From the NCBI RefSeq assembly GCF_030272615.1, contig NC_081409.1, positions 651,900,468 to 651,964,467 on the forward strand: 64,000 nucleotides of DNA. The letters are read 5' to 3'. The translations under genes were made by a program, and so were the position numbers. The stretch comes from Cryptomeria japonica (lineage: Eukaryota > Streptophyta > Pinopsida > Cupressales > Cupressaceae). The notes beneath the pieces are model-generated. The model did not search any database and was not told the DNA's origin. It saw only the letters and a list, made by a program, of their open reading frames with translations. Shown here piece by piece: positions 48,353 through 60,000 of the stretch (positions within the stretch are counted from its first letter, which is position 1; each line of letters starts with the position of its first letter).

Positions 48353-49021
48353 ATGCGAGGTGGATCTATTTCTACAGTTTTGCGGGTTGCATTTGTGATG
48401 AGTTTTATGTGCAGCTGGTATTGTTGTATGGGTGACAAAGGAACGGCCTCATTTTACTTTGCTCACTTTGGGCCTAAGTATTTTTCGAATTGTTATCGAA
48501 TTTAGTGATGGGTTATCCTGTTTGGGAATGTTGTAACAATGATTGATTGAACAGTATGATCAAAGTGATGGTTATTGTTGATTATGATGAGTTTAATAGA
48601 GAGAGATGTTTTTTCTGGCAGCAACGGCATGCTATGGAAACGATACCTCCCAAATTCCAGAAGATAATAATGTTGCGAGGGCCAGCGATGCAATCTGGGA
48701 CAACGGAGCCGCTTGTGGAAGGCAGTACAATGTAACTTGCACCGGCACAATGGATGGTACAATACATGGTTCAACTCCCATTACCTGCAAGAATGTATCG
48801 GTTGTCGTCAAGATTGTTGATAATTGCAGCGCCGGATGCCGTGGCACCATAGATTTAGCTCAAAATGCCTTAGAGGAGATAGCCGTCCCTGCGGCTGGCG
48901 AAGTTTACATCGACTATGAACAGTAAGATACTAGCTCTGAGTTAACTGTTCTTTTCTTGTTCCCCGTATTTGAAGTTTATATATTGAATTTACTGTTCTT
49001 CTTTCATTTTGCAGGGTCTGA
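48353..49021 (+). pseudogene. EG45-like / PNP-type gene copy 3, first splice donor lost
   Basis: Exons by homology: 48353-48473, 48622-48922 and 49015-49021, which would give 142 aa. The signal peptide, six cysteines and the EG45 frame are kept. It is diverged: SFYFAHF for TFYTPPY, AIWDNG, DNC for DYC, and four extra residues before the fourth Cys. The donor of intron 1 reads c|ctaagta where copies 1 and 2 have c|gtaag, so the invariant G is C. Retaining the intron meets an in-frame TAG within 13 codons. The next GT (48478) puts exon 2 out of frame. Intron 2 (gtaaga...ttttgcag) is normal. A product like copy 1 is therefore unlikely, unless an unusual donor is used or the base call is wrong. 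Confidence 0.8.
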
Positions 49022-49112
49022 GAATGCTAAACAACTCTAATAATAGTTAAAGCCAACATATGGATTATTCAGTTGCAAATGTTATAAGGGTTTTTTTTGT
49101 ATGTCTCATTTT

Positions 49113-49118
49113 AATAAA
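49113..49118 (+). terminator. Poly(A) signal of copy 3
   Basis: An aataaa, 92 bases after the stop codon. Confidence 0.45.
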
Positions 49119-49119
49119 T

Positions 49120-50010
49120 AGAATATGAACTATTAAAGAATAGAATACATTTCTTGTATAATATTATGGAAAGGTCTTTTTGGATTGTAGTTGATTCTAT
49201 TATCTCAAGGGTTTTAGAATACTAGATCGGTTACTAAGTTGACACTGTTAAGGTGTACATTATGTTTTGGATTTTTTTAAGCGATTTTTTTTTGTATTAT
49301 AATTTTCTAAATACATAAGGATGTCTTGATGTATTCCAAGAGTTGGATAGCTATTGAATTAATAATTACAAATAATTCAAAAGTTTAATTACTAAACTTG
49401 ATAAATTTATAGAAAAAATATAGAAAATGTAATTTCCAATACTAATGATCTAAACCTAGTTACTAGTGAATACAAAGAAAATTGTGTAATAAATTGCACA
49501 TTGAACTATTTTATGCATTGGTGGTGCCTTTTTAAAGATTTTAATCTAGCAAATAGATTAGTAGAAATGTGAATGCCCTTAGGTTGACCATTGGTAATGT
49601 GTATATGTGTTAGAAATAATTGAGTAGTATTGTAAATTATTAAATTATCATCATAAAAAATAATTGTAACTAATAACTTATCTAAATTTCAAAGCATTAT
49701 GTTGAGTTGGAGTTGTTTTTCTCATTACATATAACATTAAAAATTATTATGCACATATCACCATTTCATGTTCAAAATTTCAATAAAACATTTTAATTAA
49801 AGGAGTAATCCAACTTTGTTATTTTTATACAAAATGAGTTGAGAAAGATCCCATACACACATATATAAAATGTGGAAGTTTACTATAAATGTGTTTGAGT
49901 AGAAAAGAAGAATGAAATGTCTCTTAAAGTACAATTATTATATGTAACAAATGTGTTTGTGTAGAAAATAATGAAATGACTCTTAAAATAAAATTACTAT
50001 GCATTAAAAA
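49120..50010. other. AT-rich spacer after copy 3
   Basis: No gene seen. A short local repeat (aatgtgtttg(a/t)gtagaaaa with following tgtctcttaaa/tgactcttaaa) appears at about 49890 and 49950. Confidence 0.5.
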
Positions 50011-50590
50011 TTTATGACTATGATGATAAGGTAGAAACATGCTTCTCAAAGCATAATAAATAGGTTTATAGTTTCATTGTTTCCAATTCATTAACCATGT
50101 CCAAGAATTTTCCTAGATGCTATTTTTGGAATAGGGCATGCACATACTTTATCTATAGAGTGTAGAGGGATTTATTGGAATTTTGTAGCACAAATTTCCC
50201 TATAGAAATATATGTAAAATTCACTATGATAAGGTAAAAACATGCTAATATTTTATAATTTCATTATCTCCAATTCATTAACCATGTTCAAGAATGTTCC
50301 TAGATACTATTTTTGGAATATGGCATGAACATTCACTATCTATAGAGAGTATAGGGATTTATTAAAATATTGTACCACAAATTTCCCTTTTTAATGAAAT
50401 ATACCTAAAAGTGACTATGATGATAAGGTAGAAACATGCTTCTCAAAATGCAATATATAGGTTTATAGTTTCATTATTTCAAATTCATTGACCTATCTAC
50501 TATTTTGGGAATAAGGCATGTGCACACTATCTATGAGGTTAGAGGAATTTATAAAAATATTGTAGCACAATTTTCCCTTATAAATATTTA
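50011..50590. repeat. Three tandem units of about 190-200 bases
   Basis: Each unit contains ctatgat(gat)aaggta(g/a)aaacatgct. It continues through tttata(g/a)tttcatt(g/a)t(t/c)tc(c/a)aattcatt, tatttttggaata and tatctatag-like strings, and ends near ttgtagcacaaatttccct. Units start near 50015, 50222 and 50410. No coding potential. Confidence 0.85.
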
Positions 50591-50794
50591 GAAATCTATA
50601 TAAAAATAAGTTGTCAACAAATTTATCATGTTTTCTTCTCTAAATGTAAAGTAAAACTTATGTGATTACATTAAATTTTGGGGTTGAAAAAGTATCAAAA
50701 TGAGAGACTTAAAACAACAAAACTGAACAACAATAGAATAACAAATTGGCATCGCACAAGTGAGACAAAAATCATGAAGCTAATCCACCACTAA

Positions 50795-51250
50795 GGGCAG
50801 GTCCCCATGCGGCTGCTTAGCTTATTTTGGCTTATTTTGGCTAGCTGCCGCTGCTCAATTTTTTAGCATTAATTTTTGGAGCTGGTGGCCCCATGAATGT
50901 AAAATTTTGCTGCTTATAAAATAAGAAGTCATCTTAAATTGTATTATTAAAAGAAATATTTAATTTTAATTGGTCACATAAATTGTGGAGAAAAAATTGG
51001 AAACAAATCAAAAGAGGGAAATTGTTTTGGAGAGCCACATGTCAATCTTCTCAATAAGCAGTTGTTGCTTATTTCCAGCCCCCCCTTTTTTTCAAAGCTT
51101 ATTTGTAAGTTTTAAGCAGCTGCTGCTGCAATTAAATAGGAGAAGATTCCAATTTATCCTTTCCTCTTAATTTAAAATTTGCATGGGAACACTCTGACCG
51201 CTTAATTTTAAGCAGAAATTGCATTTAAGCAGCTGCATGGGGACATGGGG
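50795..51250. mobile_element. MITE with terminal inverted repeats
   Basis: The left end ggtccccatgcggctgctta (50800-50819) is repeated inverted at the right end as taagcagctgcatggggac (about 51225-51243, one or two differences), and the outer bases also pair partly. The 456-base interior has many agcagct/agctgc strings and no coding capacity. Its GC-rich ends contrast with the surroundings. Superfamily not certain; end structure is reminiscent of hAT-derived MITEs. No clear target-site duplication. Confidence 0.7.
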
Positions 51251-51254
51251 TAAG

Positions 51255-52085
51255 TAACCAAAAACACTAATACCCAAAACCCATCCCACCCAAAAATAGC
51301 TATCCATCCATCCTAGATGATTATAGTATAATATTGATTAAAGCTAAAATAAACACAATTAGCAGTCACTAAATAAAAAATCACTCAGAAGCCTCATTAA
51401 AAAAATTGTTCAAAGACTTAAACTTAGAAATACTATAGCTAATAAACCTAACACTATTAGAACCATCCATATCAGTAAGCTTCAAAAAGATAAAAAAAAG
51501 GAATAGCATCTAGCACTCTATCATGAACCTCTACATTATTTACTATTAAGGATATCCTAGTTCCTTGCAAGCCTCCTCATCTGGTCTTGCCAAGCCTCTT
51601 GGTCCATGTCTTCATCAGTCCACTCCTCTTGAAAGTTACCTGTGTCTTGTTTCTTAGCCTTTGTCTTGTTTCTTGGCCTTCCTCCTAGCTCCTACTTTTC
51701 TTGTTAACCAAGGTCCAATTAGTATCTTGAGAGATATGATCTTCATTTAAATGGTTTTAACCTATCAATCCTTGTGTATCCTTATTTTCTCCTTTTTTGA
51801 AAGATAATGTCTGAGTTTACCTACTCCTTTAGTTTATGCTTTTGTTGTTTCCAATATAACTCCTCCTTCTAGGCCATTGGAAAACTCTTTACTTTAAGTG
51901 TTTATCCAATTAGACCTAGGATTACTCTCATTATAAAGTGTTTATGTAGTAATGAAGGTTGACCAGTAGGTTTCAAACCTTCACCAATCAACCAGTGGAA
52001 TCATGGGTGCTATAATAATTTCTTTGCACATCTAAAAGGATCTATCAAATTTAACCATTTTATCATCAAGAGGAATCATGGGGTA
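51255..52085. other. Spacer with a minus-strand coding relic
   Basis: On the minus strand 51688-51557 reads L-G-G-R-P-R-N-K-T-K-A-K-K, then an acidic stretch with WTDEDMDQEAWQDQMRRLARN and a stop. GRP-R-x-K resembles the basic end of LINE ORF1 proteins, but the family cannot be named. The rest is unassigned. Confidence 0.35.
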
Positions 52086-52089
52086 TCTA

Positions 52090-55000
52090 GAATGTAACAT
52101 CAATTTTAACTCAATTTAAAATTGCTATTGGAGTTCAATGCTATGCACATGTTTAGGTAAATGGAATAACTATATGTGTAAGAGAATAAAAGAAAATTAA
52201 TAAATCACTAACAATGTCTACCATAGTCAATACCTTTATTAAACATAAATCAAATTATTTAAATATTTAAGCACACATTTATTTCAATAGCATTATTGAT
52301 CCAATGTTTTACTCTAGATTAGATCATTTGCCCATACCGATTTAACAAATTTATTTTAAATATATTATTTTCTTTTATACTTTACGAAAAAAATTTCTCT
52401 TCATTTTATATATCAAATATAAGAAAACAATATAATATATGAATTATATCTATAAACAGATTCTAATTATATATTTAAATAATTTGAGTTGATATATTTT
52501 TTTAAATGCTAAATTTATTTATTTATTAAAATTATCTATTTCTTTGAAGAAGTTTACTCTTCTAATCAAGTGATGATGCCAGGATAACCATCCAAAAATC
52601 AATTAATTAATCATTATCGATAACTTAAATTAGAGCGGTGTTTTGGTTTACATATAATTATTAAATCTGAAAATTCTTCAACTAATCAGATACTATTAGC
52701 TTTTACGATTAATGCCATAAATGAAGATGCTTTCAATAATAATAGAATATTAAATGGATAACTCCATTAGTCTCCGTCGTTAACGCAGAGTAAGAAAAAA
52801 TATTATTTTTGCTTAATAACAAGTTAAGCGAAACGTACACTAAAAATTAGCCGGCAATGACTAGATAAAGACTTAATAAGAATTAATTAAAGAATACCGT
52901 CCATTTCTGTGGGGTCCATAGTATTTGTTTCAGTTCTAATCAATTTATTATTTAAACAGATAAATATTTTAAAATCTCATACTTCAAAAAAAAAAAAAAG
53001 GAGATAATTTAATACATTTTATATAAGTTTTATAACAAGTTTATATAAATAAAAGTATTAATTATTATAAATATGTTTATTCAAGAAATATATTTAAAAA
53101 ACATTATTCATAAGTCAATGAATAGTTTAAATTCTTACATAAATAAAATGTGTATCTTGTTGGATAAATTTCGTGTTATATGGGAATACTTAAACTACTA
53201 AAATGATCTATAATAGATGGGTTTGATCAAGTTCATTATGAACTACTAAAAGATACAATGCACTTGGCTCTAATGTTTATTGTTGCATAAGAATTAGTGA
53301 TAATGTAAAATGTTTTAGAAGGATCACTAGATTGCAAGGCTCATGCTCTTCTTGGTTGATCCCTTGGTAAAGCTACCTTTACAATAATGACCATATTTAA
53401 AGGAAACGCTCTCAAATATACAAGTCTCATAGATGATTTTGATGCAAACTATAAATTTTTTTCTATATTCCAACTAGAAGTGTTTCTAGAGTGACTTGAA
53501 TTTATACTCTTAATTTCTTTGTGGTATGAAGTAAATAGAGATTGAATGTCTTTAAATAGCTAGATCAATATAAATTTTTAAAATAGCAATTCAACTATAT
53601 TTAAAATTGATTCAAGGGCTAATATTGCAATACATAGGATTGAACCCACACATCTTTTGATTGAATGATAACATGGAACTATAAATCTTGGAATGGAGAA
53701 TAGGTTTATGGATATGAGTGTACTAGTTAAAATAATAAGTGAATATTGATTGCAAATAATACAAAGGAAAAAAAATGATGGGACATTGTCATATCTATAG
53801 AAATATGTATATATGACTATAGATAAAGGATTGGGGACTGAAGTAAACTTTAAACAATAGTGTTTGGTTTGTTGTTATGTATTTATTAAGATATTCCATC
53901 AGAATAAGATCAATGCTAAAAAATGGATTGGTTGTGCAAATTTAACAATGAAAATTTATCACGACTTTGAAGAAAGTTTGAATCATGAAATTAACATGCA
54001 TTTCATGGTATATGAGCAGTAAAAACCATTAATTGAATATAAATATTTAGAATAAAAAGATATGATTCCATGTAAATCAATAGATGCATATATTTTCTTC
54101 ATGTTTTACTCCTCTTTGACATGTATGTGCATTGAGTAGCTTACATCATGAAAGTAAAATATGCACAACTAATTATATTTTACAAATATTACTAGAAACT
54201 ATTACCCATCCTAAATTATCCCTCTTTTGGCTCTTCACTATAATATTCTAGCTAAAAATGTATAATGATATTGAGATATGATAACTAGAGTTCTATCTTA
54301 TGTTTATCACCCCAATTCTTGACTTGTATATTAATTGTGTCATGTGTTAGTTACCAATCTATTTTATTACAATCTAGCTCACCTCATGCCTTTGTGCCTT
54401 ATACTTGTCTATATATCAATTCTATAATATTTATGTTGTAAATATTTGAGTCCATATTCATGTTAACCATATTCTTCATTTATTTTTCAACAATTAAAGT
54501 ACTCATTTTTTAAATTATTGGTTTCTACCAATTATTAGATCTATTAATCAAATACTTGCACATGTGGTTTGAATTAATTAATGAATCTAATGACAGATCA
54601 TGTGTCTATTATCATTAAGAATTTATGAAATAACTAGCTAGGATCTCTTGACATTGATCAAAGAGTGTTAACATGACAAGGTGGTCACATAAGATAAAAT
54701 AAATTGGTGAAAATTACTACCATTTAAGTGGAAATAATTTCAATCATATTTATAGTATATACATACATAAAGATTATTTTGTGTATTTTATTGGGAAGAG
54801 AGAAAAACACAATGTATTGAAGAGGATTCTAGTCACATTTAATTAAAACTTTAGTCATGGATTATTGTTTAAATTATTATGAACTTAGATGAATGGATAT
54901 GGTTGTTGCATACCATGTCCTTTATGGTGTAATGTGTTTTCGAAGCCAAATAAATTAATTATGTTTATAGATGATGATGAAATAAATTAAATATTGAAGA

Positions 55001-55545
55001 GGATTATAGTCACATTTCATTAAAACATTAGTTATGGATCTATTCCTCGTTTATATTATTTTAAGTTTAGATGAATAAATTATTGTTGCATGCCATGTCT
55101 TTTATGGTGTAGTGTGTTTGTTGAAGCCAAATGAATTAATTATGTTTATAGATAATGATGAAATAAATTAAAGATTTAGTGGCCTATGTCATTGTTCAAG
55201 GGTATAGGGTTGAATACTATTAGTCCAAGAGACCAATCATAAAGTAATTAAAGGTATTTACTAACATCATATCAAGTGGTTTTGTGTGATAAGGAAATTT
55301 TGGTGGGCCCATATATACATAGCATAGTGATGTGATGGGATGGTATAAGGTAAAGAAGGGAAGCAAAATTTTGTTGTTGTAATCTCTACTAGACAATTGA
55401 TATTTTATTTAATGAAATATATGACCCAAATAGAGTTAGTTACATGATAAAGAAATTTTCACATAAAGAAAACATTTTATAAGCCCTGATCAATAGCCCA
55501 TGATCTTTGAGAGTAGAATATAGTTACAATAAACAAGGTGTGGTA
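52090..55545. repeat. Duplicon copy B, without an EG45 gene
   Basis: Paralogous to 14950-18345 along its whole length, with small gaps. The match ends near 55545 (attacaataaacaagg then divergence), about 0.6-2.2 kb before the point where the EG45 gene sits in copy A. No gene is found in the following DNA. Confidence 0.75.
54815..55170. repeat. Tandem duplication inside duplicon B, two units of about 177 bases
   Basis: Both units start tattgaagaggatt(c/a)tagtcacattt and end near atgtttatagat(g/a)atgatgaaataaattaaa. Unit 1 is 54815-54991, unit 2 starts at 54992. Confidence 0.85.
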
Positions 55546-55549
55546 TGAA

Positions 55550-56615
55550 GAGACTTTCTTCTGCAGTGTCCATTGTGTATATATATTATACAAGAGGGAT
55601 GCAAGATGATGAAATCCATCCTAACCATTGGATTTTCACTATTTCATATTTGTCGATTTTTAGCTTTCGGTTTTCTTTCATAAAGGAAAGGACTTAAATT
55701 TTATTTGGACAAATCAAACAGAATAGATGCTATAGGCAATATTTAACGGGACTTTTGAACAATGATTAATAATTATCAATCAATCTCTGATTCGAGTAAC
55801 AATTAAATTATTAGTCACCCAAAATAATGAATGGTAACGACTTGAGTTTTATCCCTATTAGAAATGCTCCTTATTTAAATAGAAAACGACCACTATTGGC
55901 AACAGGTAGAATCCTTATAACAATCTAGAATATGTATATTATAGCTTATAAATATTAGTGATAGGGCGGTGTGCTATGAAATTAAACTCTATTATTAGGA
56001 TAAAATGCTATAAATCTTATGGGGCCTTGGTTGTTAGTCGTCTTCTTTTCTTTTCTTTTTTTGGTTTAAGAAGGTTAAATATCTTTATGATATGTTTTTT
56101 TTCTTAATTGATATTGATGTCTATGTTCTTATTTTTCTCTCTTTCTCATTCTGGTCTTACATTAGAATGAAACAAGCAAGCTAATTATAATTGAGCTTTG
56201 GTGTAGAGAAAGTACAACTAACTAGCCAGTGGGGATTCAAATATATTGAGTGAAATCACATACATTAACTTTGGAGTAACAAATACTCAATGTTGTCTCA
56301 CTATGATCTTAATAGTGAATAGTTTAAATTCTTATGAAGAATGCTAAATGCTCCTAGAATTTTAATAGTCTTACTCATAAACATTTTCGTTTATAACAAT
56401 ATTGAGATTGTTCTCATACATAAACTAAGTTGGTTGTATTGTTGGTCGCTTCAATAGCTGAAATTATGTTGAGAAATGGAAAAGGTGATGCCCCAACACC
56501 CTATCCATAGCCAAATGTGGCCCATAACATATTAACATTGGATTTGTAGTTTTAGACTATATATTAAAAAAGATTGACGACATAAAACAATCATACAATA
56601 TACTTAGATATCACT
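55550..56615. other. Spacer, nothing recognised
   Basis: AT-rich non-coding DNA between duplicon B and the LINE fragment. The EG45 gene predicted by the duplication is absent. Confidence 0.5.
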
Positions 56616-56619
56616 AATT

Positions 56620-57060
56620 TTATATAATATTGAATGCTCAAATATGTTATTTGGATGATGCAAATTATAGTGGATAATTTGAAGGAAGAGAGTCAATTCT
56701 GCATCAAAGAGTCCACGTAATCCTTGTTTGTCTAAGTTATAGATTGTTGAGGAAAAAAATAGAGCTTTTATGAAGATTAACCTTTTGACCTAAACCAACT
56801 TCACAAGTAGACATGGCCCTCTTAAGGTTCCAAGATTTAAGAATAAAATATTTCCCAAGCACAATGTTGTCATCAATGAACTATTGATGAGAACAAATGA
56901 AAGGGCTCGAAGAAGGCCTGGGCACTTTCAAATGACCCTTAACCACCATATGATGAATGAATCTCCAAAAATATTAGCCATAATAATGAATGGAGTAAAG
57001 AGATTGGATCCCCCTATTTAATCCATCCAAATCTTAGAAAGAAATCGGACAAGGAAACAC
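56620..57060 (-). mobile_element. LINE reverse transcriptase fragment, antisense
   Basis: The minus-strand translation contains GDPIS followed in a shifted frame by FIIMANIF (57020-56970). Then come a MDDNIVLGKYF block (the F-A-D-D region; about 56885-56850) and KVNLHKSSIFFLNN (about 56780-56745). The last piece resembles KMISLPKSSIFFLNT of the LINE at 29681-38270, so it is probably the same family. Only the middle of the RT domain is present. Confidence 0.65.
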
Positions 57061-57099
57061 TAATAATAATAGATGTTTTGGTAGTAGGTAACAACTTGT

Positions 57100-60000
57100 A
57101 ATATCAAAAATCACACCTTATGTAATTCAACGCAACAAATGGTGCCTTCCTCAACGTCATCAGAGGTCGTGTGTCATCATCTTTGTCTTTTTTTCCATTG
57201 GGATCACCTGGTCATCTTCAAACTAGAGTTTCACCAGCTTAGCTGACCTATCACCTTCGAGACTCTAGCGTAGCGTGAAGACATCCGCGTGGTGTGCTAG
57301 CATCCCACAAATCTAACAGTTTGTATGTGGCCATTTGAGCATTATGCTTGCACCTGGAAGGAATCGTAACACCCCTGCGTGTTCCCACCAACATCAGTTT
57401 TTGGTCCAAAGCCTATATCTCTCCTGTTTGATGACACTTTTGGGATCTTTTGGCATTTTGAGATCACTTCTTACAAGTTCGATCTTTTGGCAATATCCTT
57501 GAGCATCATTCATAGCTTTTCTCACAAAGACCAACATTGTTGCAACTCTCTAAATATCTCACAACACCATTTTCATAGCATCTCGGAAATGGGAGTTTAC
57601 TCATTCTCTTTTTCATTCATTTCACACATTATGACTCTTTTATCTTGCATTATCTTTTGAAATCATCTTTATCATTTATTTTCTTGTGGCTTTATCTGGG
57701 TTGTTTGTGGAGGTGGAAACTCCAAAATAGGGGTCTTACTTAGGCAAACTCCAAAATACAACCCCCATCATTTTTTGTCTCGCTTGTGTGGAGGTAGATG
57801 ATTGCGAGAGAGTGGTCACTTTGCAGGAGCCCCAAATCCTAAACCAATTGTGAGTTATTTTCATCTCTTTCCTTCTACTTTATCCTATTTATTTTGTATT
57901 TCATATTTACTAGCTTAGTTTTATCCTTTTCTATGTTTTTATGGCATTATAATTGCATCTAGTATGACAACACACCACGCTGGTGTCCTAGACTTGCACT
58001 CTCTTCCTTGGGACAAAGGCTTGGAAGAGTCATTTGAGAGTCTCAGATTATAATTTGTCATTTAGTCTATTATTTTCATCCCCTAGCTCACCCTTAGCGC
58101 CAGAATAATTGAGGTATTTGAGGATTGGTTTGTCATCTTGGGTTTATCATCCTTAAGGTGACAAATTTCCTCCATTACGTTTTAGTGAACCCGACGTGAA
58201 TGAGTTTTACTTTTGCATCATTCAGTTTGTTGCATACAATCTCATTTAATTTAATTTTTTTCAATGAAAACAAACAAAACATAGTGTAGCTTACAATATC
58301 ATTTTTCCATCTGAAACATCTCATGTCTCTGTAGTGTGATCTCAGTGTCTAAAGACACATCTATGAGCTTTACAACCCAGATTGCCATAGGAGCCGTAGT
58401 CAAAAGTTCATCTAGAGTGAGTTTTCCTCTTGATGGTTATAGTCCTCCTTTGCATGGCTCAATGTTTAATGACCAGCTTCCTGACCGAAATGAATTCCTA
58501 GCTTCTCATCCCCTTAAGACTATTTTGATAGGGGCTCCTTCTCCACCTAGTTCACAATCCAACTCTCAGAAAAAATTCTCTAAGAAATTCTACTCCATCT
58601 TTCCCTCCTATTGTTGATCATGACTCTTCTCTTACTATTGATTTCAAACAAATTGACATGCTAGAGAAGAACCTAAGAGAATTCGAAGTTTTCCTAACTT
58701 GGGAGAATTTCCTCCCCTAGGCTGGAAATGTTGTAAGTACTTTGACATATATTTTAATCTTGGATAGACAAGGCCTAGAGATGTTGAGGGCATTATCTAT
58801 GATTGTCAGGAGCCATGTACCTTTAGTTGGTGCCTCTCCTTAGGATAGTTAGTCTAATACTTGTGGTCCTCAACTTGGTGTTGGTATGCCTAGCTTAGCG
58901 GTACACATGGTTGATCCTAGACCCACTATTGAACTAGTATCATTGCCACATCTACCCCTTTCGGTTATACAGACATGTCTAGTGGCTCAACCTCTACCTC
59001 TATTGTGGCTCATGTCTCAATGGTCACCTCTAGCACTACCTTTCTTGGTGGTGGTGGATCTCTTGGAGGTGTTGGTGGAGGTGGTACAACATCTAGCCCA
59101 CCTCTACCTTGCCCACTTGGAAACTTTGTTTTGAATACCATCTTACAAAACATAGGACAGTTGCAGTTGCAAATCACAAACCTGGCCTCTGCTTTTGGTC
59201 AATCATCTATGCCTACATATTATAGGAAGAGTCTCATCGATATCACTATCTTGAACACTATCCTTCCTACCACAACTAAATCACTAAAGTTTGATAGGTT
59301 CAATCGTGACAATGACTATAGTGTGCATATTGATTCCTTTATGACCATGTGTAGTGACTAACACAACTTCAACTTTGTGCTGCTTAAACTATTCTCACGG
59401 TCCCTTAAGGGAACCACACTAGAATGATATAGCTCCTTACCAGATCATTCCATCCATACCTTTGATAAGCTCATTGTTTCATGCTTTTCCTTACATTTTC
59501 CCCATGAGGGTTCAGTGCATATCATCCAGAACATTGGATATCAACCCTTGGTACCCCATGTGGACTTTTCATTAGATCATTTTTCCAGCTTACTTCCAGT
59601 GGGGCCCATGCTTCCCTGTGATGACTTGATGTACTCTACATACTATCAATATAACATGGGGGAGTTGACCCCTACATCTATTCAACCTACTTTTTCATTG
59701 CCTCTTCTTGCATCAACCTCTACTGTATCTATTCCCGTGTTGGATCAGGTAGTGCCTCATGTCTCCTCATAATTGGGTGTTGAGGCTAAGCTTGTCCCTC
59801 TGAATAGACCTTCCCATCTACCCCAAACTGCATAGCCCCTAGTTGTGTCTTTTGACCCTCTTGATATGAGAAAAGGAGGCATTCTTCTAATCTTCATTCA
59901 TCATCACTTGCTCCTACTTCATAGTCTGCATTAACACCCTCAGTTCATCCCTCTGCTCCTCAAGTGAGGTAGGGCACCTATTGCTATGGATGTAGTGCCC

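Noticed and set aside
48474-48621. U12-type (AT-AC) or GC-AG intron as an explanation of the odd donor in copy 3.
   Set aside because: The intron starts CT and ends AG and lacks a U12-type 5' consensus; paralogues are plain GT-AG.
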